From assembly GCF_009769385.1 (NCBI RefSeq), contig NZ_VKAB01000001.1:434001-498000 (forward strand): a DNA stretch of 64,000 bases. The letters run 5' to 3'. Positions within the stretch are counted from its first letter, which is position 1; each line of letters opens with the position of its first letter. The notes beneath the pieces are model-generated. The model ran no database searches, had not been told where the DNA came from, and saw nothing but the letters and a program-made list of their open reading frames with translations. Position numbers and translations under genes: made by a program. This document shows positions 39,007 to 47,258 of the stretch, piece after piece. This DNA is from Saccharothrix deserti (GTDB lineage Bacteria; Actinomycetota; Actinomycetes; Mycobacteriales; Pseudonocardiaceae).

Positions 39007-39636
39007 TCAGCTCACCAATCCGGTGAAGACGGCGAAGGGAACGGAGAGGAACCCGGCGCAGACCACCACGGCCACGCCGAGGCCGATCACGCGCGAGGTG
39101 GTGACGCCCAGGGTCTGGGTGGCGCTCCACACGCCGTGGCGGATGTGGAAGCCCAGGGCGAGCACGGCGACCGTGTACGCCAGCACCACGTACCAGTGCT
39201 GGAAGTCCGCGACCACGTTCGCGTGGATCTCGCCGGGCACGCCGTTCGGGTTGAGCCACCCGACGGTGAGGTCGAGCAGGTGGTAGACCACGAACAGGGC
39301 GAGGATCACGCCGCCCCAGCGCATCGTGCGGGCCGCGTAGCTGCCCTGGACGCGTCGGCGGTGCTCGTACCGGCCTCTGGCCTTCCTGGCGCGCGCTGTG
39401 AGTTGGTAGGCGGCTACGAAGTGCAGCGCCACGCACACGAGCAGCGCGACCCTGGTCGGCCAGACCGCGCCGATCTCGCGCAGCCACCGGCCGTAGCCGT
39501 CGATCGCCTCCGCGCCGGAGAAGATCGTCAGGTTGCCGACCATGTGCGCGACGACGTACAGCAGCAGCGCGACACCGGTCACCGCCATGACGGCCTTCTT
39601 GCCGATGGTGGTGCGGTAGAGCCCGATCGTGTCCAC
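39007..39636 (-). CDS. sdhC: succinate dehydrogenase cytochrome b subunit
   Basis: Membrane anchor carrying haem b and the menaquinone site. The 209-residue protein has five membrane helices with His residues suited to haem ligation ([53 protein letters not shown]). GTG 39636 gives [21 protein letters not shown]. First gene of sdhCAB, divergent from a LysR gene with a palindrome in between. Confidence 0.93.
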   Translation of the reverse strand: MDTIGLYRTTIGKKAVMAVTGVALLLYVVAHMVGNLTIFSGAEAIDGYGRWLREIGAVWPTRVALLVCVALHFVAAYQLTARARKARGRYEHRRRVQGSYAARTMRWGGVILALFVVYHLLDLTVGWLNPNGVPGEIHANVVADFQHWYVVLAYTVAVLALGFHIRHGVWSATQTLGVTTSRVIGLGVAVVVCAGFLSVPFAVFTGLVS

Positions 39637-39657
39637 GTCACCGACGCTAGGAACCGT

Positions 39658-39686
39658 GCTCACGAGTCGTCCAATACATCGTGAGC
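39658..39686. promoter_or_regulatory. inverted repeat in the lysR/sdhC divergent promoter
   Basis: GCTCACGA (39658-39665) and TCGTGAGC (39679-39686) are perfect 8-bp arms 13 bp apart, midway between the two starts. A likely LysR binding site controlling sdhCAB and lysR. Confidence 0.6.
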
Positions 39687-39708
39687 TGCCTGAAGATAGC
39701 CTGGGGCT

Positions 39709-40614
39709 ATGACGCTCCAGCAGCTCGTGTACTTCCTGGCAGTGGCCCGGACGCGGCATTTCACACGCGCCGCGGCGGAGGTGCGTGTGGCGCAGCCCTC
39801 ACTGTCCAAGCAGATCCACGCGTTGGAGAAGGAACTGGGGGCGGAGCTGTTCAGCCGGGCGCGCGGGAACGTCACGTTGACGCCGGCGGGTGAGGCGCTG
39901 CTGCCGGTGGCCAGCCGGATCCTGTCCGATGTGGACACCGCGCGGCTGGAGGTGGCCGAGCTGGTGGGGCTGCGGCGCGGGCGGGTGCGGGTGGGTGCGA
40001 CGCCCAGCCTGTGCGGCAGCCTGTTCGCGGACGTGATCAAGCGGTACCACGACGCTTACCCCGGCATCCAGGTGTCGGTGACGGAGGGCGGGTCGCGTGA
40101 CCTCGTGGCGGCGTTGGAGGCCGGTCAGCTGGACCTGGCGCTGGTGATCGTGTCGCCCGCGGACGCGGAGCGGGCGCTGACCGTGGTGCCGGTGCTGCGG
40201 GAGGAGCTGGTGGTGGCGTCCGCCACGCCGTTGGGTGTGCCCCGGATGCGGTTGACCGACCTGCGCGAGCAGCCGTTGGTGATGTTCCGGCCGGGGTACG
40301 ACCTGCGGGAGACGACGTTGGCCGCCTGTCGTGGGGCCGGGTTCGAGCCCCGGTTCGCGGTGGAGGGCGGGGAGATGGACGCCGTGCTGCGGTTCGTGGA
40401 GGTGGGGTTGGGGGTGGCGATCGTGCCGAGCACGGTCCTGGCCACGCGGTCGTTGCACGGCACGCCGTTGGCTCCGGGCACTTCGCGGACGGTGGCTCTG
40501 GCACACCGGACGGATGTCGCGCCGACGTCGGCCGGCCGGGCGTTCCGGGAGGTGCTGCTGGGGTTCCTGCGTGAGGCGGAAATGCCTTCGGGCGTGCACC
40601 TGGTGAGGTCGTAG
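39709..40614 (+). CDS. LysR-family regulator divergent from sdhCAB
   Basis: A 301-residue regulator. DNA-binding domain at residues 1-60 (LVYFLAVARTRHFTRAAAEV, QPSLSKQIHALEKELGAELF), followed by the usual periplasmic-binding-type effector domain. Its divergent position and the shared palindrome suggest control of succinate dehydrogenase. GGGG just before ATG 39709 is a weak ribosome site. The GNAT gene starts 10 nt after its stop. Confidence 0.93.
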   Translation: MTLQQLVYFLAVARTRHFTRAAAEVRVAQPSLSKQIHALEKELGAELFSRARGNVTLTPAGEALLPVASRILSDVDTARLEVAELVGLRRGRVRVGATPSLCGSLFADVIKRYHDAYPGIQVSVTEGGSRDLVAALEAGQLDLALVIVSPADAERALTVVPVLREELVVASATPLGVPRMRLTDLREQPLVMFRPGYDLRETTLAACRGAGFEPRFAVEGGEMDAVLRFVEVGLGVAIVPSTVLATRSLHGTPLAPGTSRTVALAHRTDVAPTSAGRAFREVLLGFLREAEMPSGVHLVRS

Positions 40615-40624
40615 GGTGCTCTTC

Positions 40625-41128
40625 GTGCTGATCCGACGCGAGACCGCGGCTGATGTCGAGGCCATCCACACCGTGACCGAAGCCGCGTTCGCCGGGAATC
40701 CCGGCGGGGAGGCGTGGCTGGTGGGTGAGCTGCGCGCGGACGTGGGCTGGATCCCGGCGCTGTCGCTGGTGGCCGAGGCGGACGGCGCGGTGGTCGGGCA
40801 CGTGGTCTGCACGCGGGGCTCCGTGAACGGTGCGCCGGCGCTGGGGTTGGGGCCGTTGAGCGTGCTGCCTTCCCATCAGCGCACCGGCGTGGGCAAGGCG
40901 TTGATGCACACCGTGCTGGGTGCGGCGGATGCGTTGGACGAGCCGCTGGTGGTCCTCCTGGGCGACCCGAAGTACTACTCGCGCTTCGGCTTCCGCCTGG
41001 CGGGCGAGTACGACATCACCCCGCCGGTCCCCGACTGGGCACCGTACTTCCAGGTCCGCACGCTGAGCGCCTACACACCGGCGCTCAGCGGCGGATTCCG
41101 GTACGCCGAGCCGTTCGACCGCCTCTAG
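40625..41128 (+). CDS. GNAT-family N-acetyltransferase (YhbS-like)
   Basis: A 167-residue acetyltransferase: ETAADVEAIHTVTEAAF at the start, motif A LGPLSVLPSHQRTGVGKAL near residue 85 and the YYSRFGFRLAGEYDI C-terminal motif of the YhbS/COG3153 group. Substrate unknown. GTG 40625 follows TAGGG at 8 nt; an in-frame GTG at 40616 is also possible. Probably co-transcribed with the LysR gene; its 3' end overlaps the convergent GH9 fragment by 4 nt. Confidence 0.9.
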   Translation: MLIRRETAADVEAIHTVTEAAFAGNPGGEAWLVGELRADVGWIPALSLVAEADGAVVGHVVCTRGSVNGAPALGLGPLSVLPSHQRTGVGKALMHTVLGAADALDEPLVVLLGDPKYYSRFGFRLAGEYDITPPVPDWAPYFQVRTLSAYTPALSGGFRYAEPFDRL

Positions 41129-41826
41129 GTCTCGCCGACGCCGATCACGAGGCTGGTGCCCCACGCGTTCGCGCCCAGGGTGAAGTTGCGCTGTTGCACG
41201 CCGAACGCGTCGTACCGGCGGTCACCGGTCAGGTCCCGGTACAACCGCGCCGTGGCGGCGAAGCCGAAGCTGCGCGTGGCGACGTCGAACTGCTCGACGC
41301 TCGCGGCCGTGCGGAACGGACTCGACGCGGCGCTGTCCACACCGGACTGGAGCTGACGGCGCAGGTCGGCGACGACCTCCCGTTCGGTCACCTCCGCGCC
41401 CGGAACGCCGGAGCGCAGCAGCTTCGCCAGGTCGTAGTGCCCCAACGCGCTGGTGTTGTAGACGTTGAGCGTGTCGGTGTCACCGCTGGTCAGGTACACC
41501 TTCGCCCAGTGCGTCGCGGCCCGCGCCCAGTCCTGGGAACGGGGGTCGCGCAGGGCACGAGCGGCCAACGCGAGCTGCGTCGCGCCGAACTCCATGTCGT
41601 CGGCCCAGGAGTCCTCGGGGTAGTACGCGTGCGGGAACGCGGTCACCAACTCCCCCACGTCCGCCGTCTTCGCCTGGGCGAACACCGACGCCGCCTCGGC
41701 CAGGTAGGTGCGCGCCAACGCCGGATCGCGCCGAGCGGGCCCGTGCACCAGCACCGAACCGGTCACGGCGGCGGCGGCGAGCACGATCGCCCACCGGGAG
41801 AACCGCTGGAACCGCGGGAACAACAT
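41125..41826 (-). CDS. truncated GH9 endoglucanase-like secreted protein
   Basis: A 233-residue protein whose middle and end match glycoside hydrolase family 9: YYPEDSWADDMEFGATQLAL, LNVYNTSALGHYDLAKLL, GFAATARLYRDLTGDRRYDA and LGANAWGTSLVIGVG. Family members then continue with the His/Asp/Glu catalytic end, but here a stop follows directly, and the N-terminal catalytic Asp-x-Gly-Asp part is also missing. What remains has a fused signal anchor (RWAIVLAAAAVTGSVLV). GGAGGTG precedes ATG 41826, so it can be translated. With no catalytic residue it is a degraded or repurposed gene. Confidence 0.75.
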   Translation of the reverse strand: MLFPRFQRFSRWAIVLAAAAVTGSVLVHGPARRDPALARTYLAEAASVFAQAKTADVGELVTAFPHAYYPEDSWADDMEFGATQLALAARALRDPRSQDWARAATHWAKVYLTSGDTDTLNVYNTSALGHYDLAKLLRSGVPGAEVTEREVVADLRRQLQSGVDSAASSPFRTAASVEQFDVATRSFGFAATARLYRDLTGDRRYDAFGVQQRNFTLGANAWGTSLVIGVGET

Positions 41827-41859
41827 GGCACCTCCGCTCCAGGCCGGCGGCGGTTGGCC

Positions 41860-41880
41860 TTAGTAAGGAAACTTCCCTAA
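41860..41880. promoter_or_regulatory. palindromic motif upstream of the GH9 fragment
   Basis: TTAGTAAGGAAACTTCCCTAA: a GGAA-AC-TTCC core flanked by TTAG and CTAA. Similar motifs occur before secreted glycosidase genes of actinomycetes as I recall. It lies 34 bp before the GH9 start on the minus strand. Confidence 0.55.
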
Positions 41881-41913
41881 TTGAAGCGGAAGACTAGCCG
41901 CCGGCCGGGCGGG

Positions 41914-42924
41914 TCACCAGCCCTCGGGCGGTTCCACGAACGCCTTGCCCACGTCCCGGGTCAACGCCATCGCCCGCCGCACCCACTTCCCGCTCGCGCC
42001 GGCCAGGCCGCACGTCGGCGTCGGCACCGCGTTCGTGGCGAGGATCGAGCGCGGGAAGCCAAGCCGGTCCACCAGGTCCAGCGCCGGTTGGGCGAGCGAG
42101 CGGAGGTTGCCGGGGGCCGTCGGGTCGGTGCTCGGGGTGAGGCCGAGGAACAGCTGGGTCTTCTCCTCCCACGCCTCGCCGATCTCGTCCCACATCGTCT
42201 CGTCCAGGACCGTGAGGTCGAACGAGACCGCCCGCGCGCCCGCTTGACGGATCAGCGTGACCGGCGGCTTCGGCGCGCAGCAGTGCACGATCACGTCCGC
42301 GTCCACGGACTCGATCACGGTCTGCAGCACGGCGCGCGCGTTCGGCGCCGGGACGGCGGCGACCGTGCCGAGCTTGGACGGCGTCGGCAGCAGACCGTTG
42401 AGCACGGCGGGCAGCGCCGGTTCGTCCAGCTGCACGACGACCTTCGCGCCGGTGCGCTTGGCGACCTCGGCGACGTGCCGGTTGAGGCCTTCGCAGAGGG
42501 ATTCGGTGAACTCGCGCAGCGCGCCCTTGTCGGTCAGCACGCGGTGGCCGCGCACGAGCTCGATGCTCGCGGTGAGCGTCCACGGTCCGACGACCTGCAC
42601 CTTGACCACCGACGGCGGCGCGGGCTCGGCGGCCTCCTCGAACGCGTCCAGGTCGCGGCGCATCAGGTCGACCGCGCGCCGGTGGTCCCGCCCGGGGTGC
42701 GCGGCGGTCCGGTAACCCGACGGGACCACCTCGACCGGCAGGTCGACCAGGAGCGCGGCGGTGCGGCCGATCATGTCCGCGCCGACGCCCCGCGCGGGGA
42801 GTTCGGGCAGGTGAGGGAGGTCGGGGAGTTCGCCGAGAACGATCCTGGCGGCCTCCAGCGGGTCGGTTCCGGGTAGCGAGCCGATGCCGGTTGCGGCGCC
42901 GGCGGACCAAGGGAGGGCATCCAC
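41914..42924 (-). CDS. MetE-like methionine synthase family protein (Rv3015c type)
   Basis: A 336-residue protein of the cobalamin-independent methionine synthase C-terminal fold: GIGSLPGTDPLEAARIVLGE near the start, VVVQLDEPALPAVL, VDADVIVHCCAPKPP (zinc-type His-Cys-Cys) and LGLTPSTDP. Real MetE is about 750 residues with two barrels; this is the single-barrel form. Activity is unknown; a methyltransfer role is likely. The orthologue Rv3015c follows ligA in M. tuberculosis. GTG 42924 lies 9 nt after GGGAG; the longer frame to 43005 lacks a start site. Confidence 0.85.
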   Translation of the reverse strand: MDALPWSAGAATGIGSLPGTDPLEAARIVLGELPDLPHLPELPARGVGADMIGRTAALLVDLPVEVVPSGYRTAAHPGRDHRRAVDLMRRDLDAFEEAAEPAPPSVVKVQVVGPWTLTASIELVRGHRVLTDKGALREFTESLCEGLNRHVAEVAKRTGAKVVVQLDEPALPAVLNGLLPTPSKLGTVAAVPAPNARAVLQTVIESVDADVIVHCCAPKPPVTLIRQAGARAVSFDLTVLDETMWDEIGEAWEEKTQLFLGLTPSTDPTAPGNLRSLAQPALDLVDRLGFPRSILATNAVPTPTCGLAGASGKWVRRAMALTRDVGKAFVEPPEGW

Positions 42925-42970
42925 CCGGACAGTCTCCCACCCGGGCGGTCGGGCCGTCGGGGTCGGAAAA

Positions 42971-43012
42971 GGTCTAGACCCATTGACCGCTGTGGTCCAG
43001 TCCACCTACGGT
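42971..43012 (+). promoter_or_regulatory. chitinase-type promoter with DasR-like palindrome
   Basis: The 10-bp palindrome GGTCTAGACC (42971-42980) equals the core of the DasR dre operator. It is followed by TTGACC (42983-42988), GTGGTCCAGTCCACC and TACGGT (43007-43012), an 18-nt spaced sigma-70 promoter of the layout used by streptomycete chitinase genes. The gene downstream is a PaaI thioesterase, not a chitinase. Confidence 0.6.
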
Positions 43013-43054
43013 CACCTTGTCGGTGCCTGCAGTCGCGAACTGCACCGTCACGAC

Positions 43055-43094
43055 GTGGTGTGGGGACGTGCCGCGCCCCATGCCCCCACACCAC
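43055..43094. other. 11-bp hairpin in the paaI leader
   Basis: GTGGTGTGGGG (43055-43065) pairs perfectly with 43084-43094 over an 18-nt loop, between the predicted promoter and the gene at 43128. Could be a leader structure or a leftover terminator. Confidence 0.5.
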
Positions 43095-43127
43095 TCCCAA
43101 CGGCACCCGCGAACCTAAAGTGCAGGG

Positions 43128-43541
43128 ATGAACGGACCCGCGGACATGCTCGCCAACGACGCCGCGTCGGCCGCGCTCGGCATCCGGGCGCTCGAACTCG
43201 GCGAGGGCACCGCCCGGCTCGCGATGACCGTCACCGACCTGATGGTCAACGGCCACGGCATCGGGCACGGCGGGTACGTGTTCCTGCTCGCCGACACCGC
43301 CTTCGCCTGCGCGTGCAACCGCCACGGCTCGGTGACCGTGGCGGCGCAGGCGGAGATCGATTTCATCGCCCCCGTGTACGCGGGGGACGAGTTGGTGGCC
43401 GAGGCGGTGGAGCGGGCGAGGTTCGGGCGGAGCGGGATCTACGACATCACCGTGCGCCGGGGTGACGAGGTGGTGGCCGAGTTCCGCGGCCGGAGCCGGA
43501 CCCTCAGGCCGAACGGCGCAGACCCAGCACCTGGAGCGTGA
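43128..43541 (+). CDS. paaI: hotdog-fold acyl-CoA thioesterase PaaI
   Basis: A 137-residue hotdog thioesterase of the phenylacetate pathway group. Signature VNGHGIGHGGYVFLLADTAF (HGG with the catalytic Asp four to five residues later), then AAQAEIDFIAPVYAGDELVAEA. It releases ring-hydroxylated phenylacetyl-CoA that would otherwise trap CoA. No other paa gene is near, so it may serve another CoA ester here. ATG 43128. Its 3' end overlaps the convergent membrane-protein gene by 38 nt. Confidence 0.88.
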   Translation: MNGPADMLANDAASAALGIRALELGEGTARLAMTVTDLMVNGHGIGHGGYVFLLADTAFACACNRHGSVTVAAQAEIDFIAPVYAGDELVAEAVERARFGRSGIYDITVRRGDEVVAEFRGRSRTLRPNGADPAPGA

Positions 43542-43884
43542 TGAACCCCGTCACGGCGACCGCTTGGGCCACGATCAGGAAAACACCCAGCCCGGTCACC
43601 GGGAACCACCCGGCGAAAGCGGTGAGGAAGCTGTCCAGCACCCAAACCGAATTGCCGATGATGACCACCGCGACCAATGCTCGAACGGGCCGCGTGCCGA
43701 GCACGAAAACACCCACGCCGTAGGCGAGCAGGAATACGCTGAGCCCGATCACGAGACCGCGGGGCAATCCCGTCGGGAGGTCGTTGAACAGCAGGGCCAC
43801 CAGGCCCAGCCCGCCCGAGGCGACACCGTCGAGCTTGAGGGCGAAGCGGAGGAGACCGTCGTTGCGAACCCGAGTTGTCGTCAT
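43504..43884 (-). CDS. four-helix integral membrane protein
   Basis: A 126-residue protein with four hydrophobic helices (GGLGLVALLF, LVIGLSVFLLAYGVGVFVLG, ALVAVVIIGNSVWVLDSFL, LGVFLIVAQAVAVTGFITL). Family not recognised beyond small DUF-type membrane proteins. ATG 43884. Three 10-bp spaced GCCAA repeats lie just upstream at 43922-43947. Overlaps the 3' end of paaI by 38 nt in the opposite direction. Confidence 0.75.
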   Translation of the reverse strand: MTTTRVRNDGLLRFALKLDGVASGGLGLVALLFNDLPTGLPRGLVIGLSVFLLAYGVGVFVLGTRPVRALVAVVIIGNSVWVLDSFLTAFAGWFPVTGLGVFLIVAQAVAVTGFITLQVLGLRRSA

Positions 43885-43921
43885 GGCCCGAAAGCTATGG
43901 TCCGATCCACTGCCGGCGGTA

Positions 43922-43947
43922 CGCCAAACACTGCCAACGGCTGCCAA
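43922..43947 (-). promoter_or_regulatory. three direct repeats at 10-bp period
   Basis: On minus, TTGGCA, TTGGCA and TTGGCG start exactly 10 bp apart, one helical turn, as in AfsR/SARP-type activator sites. A -10-like TAGCTT lies about 24 bp further toward the gene at 43884. Confidence 0.4.
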
Positions 43948-45138
43948 TCACTCGGCCGCAACCTGCGAGAACAAGTCCTCGGCCACCAGCTTCGCCCCCG
44001 CGTTCTGCCAGTTGTGCAGGGTCCGCTCCGGCACCTGGTTGACGAACCACGCCAGCGCCCGCCGTGCCTGCGGGTCGAGGTCCTCGCGCTTGGTCCGCCT
44101 GCTGTACGGCCGGATGCCGACCACGTAGTAGAAGTACAGCGCGTTGTAATGCCGCCATTCGTCGCTGGTGCCGAATTCGCCGTCACGAGGCTTGAGCCGG
44201 CAGATGCTCTCCAACAACAACGACTTCAACTCGGCCGCGCGTTCCAGCGGTTGGTCGGACGCACCGCGAGCCGCGAGCCGGGCGCCGATCACCGGCAATT
44301 CCGTCAACGGGCTGGCGACCAACTTGCCCAGATCGCCGTAATTGCTCAGCGCACGCCTGGTCAGCTTCACGAATTCGGCCTGGTCGGATGCGGCCGGGTC
44401 GAGCGGCGCACGGCGGGGCAGCGCCTCGGCCGCGTCACGCAGTTCGGCCCGGGACGCGGCCACCTCGGGCACCGCGACCTTGTCCACCAGCAGCGCCAGC
44501 GGGTTGGCCAGCACCTGCACCGCGATCGCGGCGGCCACCGAGCCGTACAGCAGCGGCACCAGCCGGTCGTCCAGGAACAACGCCACCTGCCCGCCGAACA
44601 CCGCCGCCAGCCCGGCCGACGTGAGCAGCGAGCGCACCATGTCCGCCCGGATCGCCTCGCCCTCGTCGAACGCGTCCGCCACGGCCACGATCACGCCGAA
44701 CACCAGCAGGTCGACCCCGGCCGACGCGATCACCAGCGCCTCGGGCAGCACGTCGAGCAGCAACAGCGCGCAGCTCAACCCGAACAGGATCGTCGCCGCG
44801 CCCAGCAACGCCCGCCGCACGCGCAGGCACAGCACCAGAGCCGCGGCCAACGGGATCAGCACCACCACGGGCGCGAAGTACGCCGCCACCGACAACGGCA
44901 GCGCGCCGTACCGCCACCACCGGTCGTAACGCACCGGCAGCCAGCACACGACCACCCCGGTCCACGCCACCGCGGGCACGGCCATCGCCATCGGCGGCAG
45001 CGGGAGGACGATCACCAGAGCGTAGGCGAGCAACCCGATCGAGGCTCGCCGGAGCAGGTGTTTCCGCGGGTCGCGCACGAGCAGGTAGAGGCCGAGCCAC
45101 CAGGCGAGGCCGAAGGTCACCACCGACACCGCGATCAC
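43948..45138 (-). CDS. hypothetical multi-helix membrane protein with C-terminal cytoplasmic domain
   Basis: A 396-residue protein: about eight hydrophobic helices in the first 230 residues (VTFGLAWWLGLYLLVRDPRK at the start) and a soluble, helical C-terminal domain of 160 residues with EWRHYNALYFYYVVGIRPYS and WFVNQVPERTLHNWQNAGAK. I do not recognise the family. GTG 45138. Divergent from the DUF6584 gene with a 41-nt gap. Confidence 0.75.
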   Translation of the reverse strand: MIAVSVVTFGLAWWLGLYLLVRDPRKHLLRRASIGLLAYALVIVLPLPPMAMAVPAVAWTGVVVCWLPVRYDRWWRYGALPLSVAAYFAPVVVLIPLAAALVLCLRVRRALLGAATILFGLSCALLLLDVLPEALVIASAGVDLLVFGVIVAVADAFDEGEAIRADMVRSLLTSAGLAAVFGGQVALFLDDRLVPLLYGSVAAAIAVQVLANPLALLVDKVAVPEVAASRAELRDAAEALPRRAPLDPAASDQAEFVKLTRRALSNYGDLGKLVASPLTELPVIGARLAARGASDQPLERAAELKSLLLESICRLKPRDGEFGTSDEWRHYNALYFYYVVGIRPYSRRTKREDLDPQARRALAWFVNQVPERTLHNWQNAGAKLVAEDLFSQVAAE

Positions 45139-45179
45139 CGGAAGATCCTACGGTTGCCCAGCCTGGGACGATGTTCGTC

Positions 45180-45686
45180 ATGCCGGTCGAGCAGACGCTC
45201 CGCAAGGCCGCCGAAGAGATCGAACGCGGCGATTTGGCCAGCTTGTTGCGCGCGCGGCAGCGGCTGGTCGGGCTGGTCACCAGCTACCCCGGTCGACTGG
45301 ACCTGCGCGACCGCCTCGCGGCGGTGTACCGGCTGCTCGGCGACGCGGCGCAGGCCGGCCGGTGGAGCTACCTGTCCGAGGTGCGCGACGAGGCGGAGGT
45401 GGCGGCGTTCGAACGCGCCTACCGCACGCCGCTGGCCCGGCTGGAGGCGATGAACTGGGTGAGCGGCGAGTCCGGCGCGACCACGCAGACCGCGCGTGAC
45501 CGGCTGGTCGCGCTGCAGGGCGAGGCCGACGCGCAGCTGCGCGCGGAGCTGTCGGTGGCCGACGACCGCGACTCGTCGTGGGGCACGAACGTGCTGGTCC
45601 TGCTCGGTCTGGTGATCGTGCTGCTGTGCTTCGTGGTGGGCGCGGTGACGCTCGTCATGTGGGTCTACCGGTGGTTCACCGGGTGA
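45180..45686 (+). CDS. DUF6584-family protein with C-terminal membrane helix
   Basis: A 168-residue protein. The first 80 residues form a TPR-like helical repeat (RARQRLVGLVTSYPGRLDLR, LAAVYRLLGDAAQAGRWSYL) with DEAEVAAFERAY, the DUF6584 pattern. One membrane helix near the C-terminus (VLVLLGLVIVLLCFVVGAVT). Function unknown. ATG 45180 matches the family start; an upstream in-frame ATG at 45171 adds three residues. Confidence 0.75.
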   Translation: MPVEQTLRKAAEEIERGDLASLLRARQRLVGLVTSYPGRLDLRDRLAAVYRLLGDAAQAGRWSYLSEVRDEAEVAAFERAYRTPLARLEAMNWVSGESGATTQTARDRLVALQGEADAQLRAELSVADDRDSSWGTNVLVLLGLVIVLLCFVVGAVTLVMWVYRWFTG

Positions 45687-45720
45687 GCGCGTCCGGTTCG
45701 CGTGGGCGCATGCTGGAGGG

Positions 45721-46593
45721 ATGACCCCGGACGTCGCCGCCGCCGCCGACCGCATCCGCCCGCACGCCCGCCGCACCCCGCTGTGGCGCACGGAGGTCGA
45801 CGGCAGGCCCATCGTGTTCAAGCTCGAACACCTCCAGCTCACCGGCTCGTTCAAGCTGCGCGGCGCGTTGAACACCCTGATCGCCGCCGGTTCACCGGAT
45901 CGTGTGGTCACGGCGTCCGGTGGCAACCACGGGCTGGGAGTGGCGAAGGCCGCGCAGCTGCTCGGGCTGCACGCCACGGTGTACGTGCCGGTGAGCGCGC
46001 CCGAGGGCAAGGTGCGGCGGATCGAGGCGGCGGGCGCGAAGCTGATCCGGCACGGTGAGACGTACGCGGCGGCGGTGCTGGCGGCCCGCGAGACGCCCGG
46101 GTTCTACGTCGAGGCGTACAACGACCCGATCGTCGTCGCCGGTCAGGGCACGGTCGCGGCCGAGGTGGTCGCCGACGCGCCGGACGTGGACGTGATCGCG
46201 GTCGCGGTCGGCGGCGGCGGGTTGGCGGCGGGCACGGCGCTCGCGTCGGGTCGGCCGACGATCGCGGTGGAGCCGGATCGGTGCTGCGCCCTGCACAACG
46301 CGCTCGAAGCGGGCGAACCGGTCGACTCCGAGGTCGACTCGGTCGCCGCGTCCGCGTTGGGCGCCACCAGGGTGGGTGAGGTTCCGTTCGAGATCCTGCG
46401 GTCGCACCCGGTGACGTCGGTGCTCGTGTCGGACCCCGAGATCCTGGCCGCCCGCGACCGGCTGTGGGAGGAGTTCCGGCTGGCCGTGGAGCCGGCGGCG
46501 GCCGTGCCGTTCGCCGCGTGGCTGGCCGGGCGGGTGCCGGGTGACCTGGCGTGCGTCGTGCTGTGCGGCGCGAACACCGACTGGACCCCGTAA
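45721..46593 (+). CDS. PLP-dependent threonine/serine dehydratase-like enzyme
   Basis: A 290-residue fold-type II PLP enzyme. The cofactor Lys is in LTGSFKLRGALN, the Asn loop is ASGGNHGLG, and the phosphate cup is VAVGGGGLAAG. It lacks the C-terminal regulatory ACT domains of biosynthetic IlvA, so it resembles catabolic threonine dehydratase or serine racemase. Product 2-oxobutyrate would feed the ilv pathway, but nothing shows a shared regulon. ATG 45721. Confidence 0.9.
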   Translation: MTPDVAAAADRIRPHARRTPLWRTEVDGRPIVFKLEHLQLTGSFKLRGALNTLIAAGSPDRVVTASGGNHGLGVAKAAQLLGLHATVYVPVSAPEGKVRRIEAAGAKLIRHGETYAAAVLAARETPGFYVEAYNDPIVVAGQGTVAAEVVADAPDVDVIAVAVGGGGLAAGTALASGRPTIAVEPDRCCALHNALEAGEPVDSEVDSVAASALGATRVGEVPFEILRSHPVTSVLVSDPEILAARDRLWEEFRLAVEPAAAVPFAAWLAGRVPGDLACVVLCGANTDWTP

Positions 46594-46641
46594 CCGGCTC
46601 TCGGTCCGCGTGCCGAGGTTTGCTCGCGTTCCAAGGCGTAC

Positions 46642-46773
46642 GTGCCCGCACTGGCCTGGGCGTTGAGCCTCACCGCGTGGAGCGAGCAGCGGCGCACCCG
46701 GACCGTCGCTCTCGCGTCGGCCGGCTACTGCGCCCTCATCGCCGCCGCAGCCGCCTACAACGCCCTGGTCTGA
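46642..46773 (+). CDS. possible 43-residue membrane protein
   Basis: GTG 46642 follows AAGG at 5 nt. The frame codes for two hydrophobic stretches around a basic turn: VPALAWALSLTAW, SEQRRTRT, then VALASAGYCALIAAAAAY. It looks like a small hairpin membrane protein or the C-terminal relic of a larger one. The rest of 46594-46897 shows nothing else. Confidence 0.4.
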   Translation: MPALAWALSLTAWSEQRRTRTVALASAGYCALIAAAAAYNALV

Positions 46774-46897
46774 CCGCACTCACCGCAGCCGAGAACCGGC
46801 AAGCCGACGGCTTCTGCCCGTATTGCCCACCGGCCGCGATGACGCGCTTTTGTGACCCCGCACACACGCGTCATCGCGAACACCGGCGGACTCGACG

Positions 46898-47212
46898 TCA
46901 GCGCGCCTCCGGAACGCGCTCGTCCGCGCCGCGCGCCTGCGGCGGCACCTCGATCTCCCGCGTCATCGCCGGATCCAGCCCCTCGACCCGCTCGACGAGG
47001 ACCTCCACCTCGGCGATCAGATCGGCCCACTCGGGCCGGTGCAGGCGCTCCCGGACCACCCAGCGCAGCGTGCGGGCCTCCGCCCGCAGCCGTTCGAACT
47101 GCTCCGCGTCGAGACGTTGCGCGGACGGGTGGTCGAGCTTGCTCGCCAGCACCCTCACCCGGGTCCCTACATCCACCAGCGACCTCCGGCGTCGTGCGTT
47201 GTCATACGGCAC
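46898..47212 (-). CDS. small helical hypothetical protein
   Basis: A 104-residue protein, mostly charged helix (DAEQFERLRAEARTLRWVVR, ADLIAEVEVLVERVEGL), no motif known to me. Lies 46 nt downstream of trmU on the same strand. Start uncertain: ATG 47212 or a GTG about 12 codons later. Composition looks coding. Confidence 0.5.
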   Translation of the reverse strand: MPYDNARRRRSLVDVGTRVRVLASKLDHPSAQRLDAEQFERLRAEARTLRWVVRERLHRPEWADLIAEVEVLVERVEGLDPAMTREIEVPPQARGADERVPEAR

Positions 47213-47258
47213 ACGCGCAGTGTGTCAGGCCGCACCGACAAATCGACGACGCCCGACG

